A stretch of DNA of 64,000 nt from Pseudoalteromonas luteoviolacea. Lineage in GTDB: Bacteria; Pseudomonadota; Gammaproteobacteria; Enterobacterales; Alteromonadaceae. Position 1 is the stretch's first letter. The number at the start of each line of letters is the position of its first letter. A program made the position numbers and the translations under genes. The notes beneath the pieces are model-generated. The model saw nothing but the letters and a program-made list of their open reading frames with translations, made no database searches and had not been told where the DNA came from. Where the stretch lies: contig NZ_MAUJ01000009.1 of NCBI RefSeq assembly GCF_001696455.1, positions 62,001-126,000 on the forward strand. The letters are read 5' to 3'. This document shows, piece after piece, positions 62,768-64,000 of the stretch.

Positions 62768-63994
62768 TTAAGACATCAGTAGGCATTCGGTCCAGCTTGA
62801 ATCGTTATTCAATAAGCTAATCAATGCGCAACCAATACCGGAATATCCCATCAAGAAACCAAAGTCCTCTACATGTTTTTTATCAATACCATTGTAAGAA
62901 TAGAGAGCTTGGATCCCTTCTTGACGGAACTTGTCAAGACTGTACTCAACCCAATAAACGCTTCTTGCTTTGAGCTCTGGATGCGGCATCAAGTCGTCGA
63001 GTAGTTTAAAAATAAGTGCCAAACCGACGAATCCATGACATACACCGGCATCGTTTATAAAGCCATCCTCAGCATCTCGTTTGCAAGCATGAAGTGCCAC
63101 TTCTAACGCATGATCAACATAACTTGGGCGATCTAACGCCTTGCCTGCTCGTGCCAATATCATGGCAATCGTCAAGTCACCATAGCACCAGCCCAATCTC
63201 GAGTGCTCATCGGAACCCGCGCACGAGCCATAGCAAGAGCGACGCGTGTTTTCCTTACCACTGGCGTTTTGGTGTGCTATCAACCAGTCGCATGCCCCAG
63301 ACAATAGTTTAGTAACACGCGTATTGAGTGAAGGAATCGTGTGGGCGGGCAGCAACGCAGCAATCATGCCTGGAACGCCATGTGCCAAACCTAGGTTAAA
63401 CTCTGGCTTTTCTCTGTCATCAGTATCAAACCGATACACAGATTGCGCAGGCTGCGACCAAGCGATATGGCCATTCTCAAAATAGGTCGCGGTACTTTCA
63501 AGACCGGTCACAATCGTATTATACAATTTGTGTTGCTTAGAAAACTTGGCACGTCGAGCGGCATATGGCGCGTAGCCACACAACCCAAGTACCATTTCAA
63601 TTTCACCCGGCCATGGGTCATGATCCAATGCCTGAGTAAACAATTCATCGACATCATCGAGTAACTGCGGATCGTAATCTTCTTCATCGGCTTGATTGAA
63701 ATACTCAAGTACCCATGCTTGACCTGCTAGGCCATTACTCAATTCAAAGCTCTGATCGGTTAACTGATCTTGTAACAATTCAAGTAGGTCGCTGAAAACG
63801 GCTTCATCCACCAAGTTTTGATCGAATTGATAAGTGTTGAATAAGAAAAGTAGTTGGCCCGCAACACCACTTAGCAGACCATTTTGTTGTACTTGCCCTA
63901 GTTTAAGATTATCACTCACGCGACTGGCTAACAGCGCGATGATTTCCGTTACTTCCTGACGTTGTTTTTCTGTGATAGATAGTAGCTCTGCCAT
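62768..63994 (-). CDS. lanC: LanC-like lanthionine cyclase
   Basis: 408 residues, complete: the ATG is at 63994. Zinc ligands fit NisC: Cys270 (WCYGD), Cys319 and His320 (GVCHGF). The catalytic-type His205 sits in LGLAHGVPG. It adds Cys thiols to dehydrated residues to form lanthionine rings. With LanB immediately downstream it completes a class I lanthipeptide modification pair. The peptide substrate and exporter are not in this window; upstream DNA ends 6 bases before the start. Confidence 0.92.
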   Translation of the reverse strand: MAELLSITEKQRQEVTEIIALLASRVSDNLKLGQVQQNGLLSGVAGQLLFLFNTYQFDQNLVDEAVFSDLLELLQDQLTDQSFELSNGLAGQAWVLEYFNQADEEDYDPQLLDDVDELFTQALDHDPWPGEIEMVLGLCGYAPYAARRAKFSKQHKLYNTIVTGLESTATYFENGHIAWSQPAQSVYRFDTDDREKPEFNLGLAHGVPGMIAALLPAHTIPSLNTRVTKLLSGACDWLIAHQNASGKENTRRSCYGSCAGSDEHSRLGWCYGDLTIAMILARAGKALDRPSYVDHALEVALHACKRDAEDGFINDAGVCHGFVGLALIFKLLDDLMPHPELKARSVYWVEYSLDKFRQEGIQALYSYNGIDKKHVEDFGFLMGYSGIGCALISLLNNDSSWTECLLMS

Positions 63995-64000
63995 GATCTT

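Overview
The window reads as a piece of chromosome from a marine gammaproteobacterium, most likely Pseudoalteromonas or a close relative. This is inferred from protein styles (glmS next to a DeoR regulator, FagA-FumC, many TonB-dependent systems, TIGR02450 and DUF6482 small proteins) and a moderately AT-rich composition. It was not checked against a database. I saw no rRNA, tRNA, CRISPR array or insertion sequence.

Layout. 1-3.1 kb: end of an unrecognised gene, then a PrnB-family (indoleamine dioxygenase superfamily) protein and a kynureninase-like enzyme, with a divergent Lrp regulator. 3.1-8.8 kb: hybrid MASE1/CHASE histidine kinase, secreted alpha/beta hydrolase, FemAB-like acetyltransferase, DUF938 methyltransferase. 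9.0-12.3 kb: Fur-boxed fagA-like/fumC unit and two paralogous small lipoproteins, the second frameshifted. 12.3-17.6 kb: reductases, DUF2306 protein, LysR and AraC regulators. 17.6-23.9 kb: a tight six-gene operon joining a haem-oxygenase-like di-iron oxidase (HDO), a class I aminotransferase, an FAD/NAD(P) oxidoreductase, a cupin, a TauE/SafE exporter and a small methyltransferase. It looks like an uncharacterised small-molecule pathway. 23.9-28.6 kb: Trp-rich protein, NIT-domain chemoreceptor, GH5 cellulase, thioredoxin.

28.7-39.1 kb is a self-contained haem uptake locus: FecI-type sigma, FecR-type regulator, HasR-like receptor, PKD-repeat lipoprotein, ExbB-ExbD-TonB, haem oxygenase and DUF454 protein. 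Three of its transcription units share a promoter-like motif, GGGTTT-N12-CG, which ties the PKD lipoprotein and haem oxygenase to the same sigma factor. 39.2-41.9 kb is a small AT-rich accessory patch with two XRE regulators, a 41-residue peptide (missed by ORF calling) with a textbook double-glycine leader, and two orphan membrane proteins.

42.0-55.4 kb: glmS and its DeoR regulator, then an ABC export system (adaptor, ATPase, permease) divergent from an NtrC-type two-component system, followed by a LytTR regulator and an outer-membrane receptor separated by a repeat-containing intergenic region. 55.4-59.5 kb: DUF6482 protein, MltD-like transglycosylase, a membrane-anchored protein overlapping a T4-type lysozyme, ThpR and a secreted small protein. 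The window ends inside a class I lanthipeptide locus (LanB and LanC on the minus strand); its precursor must lie beyond base 64000 if it is upstream.
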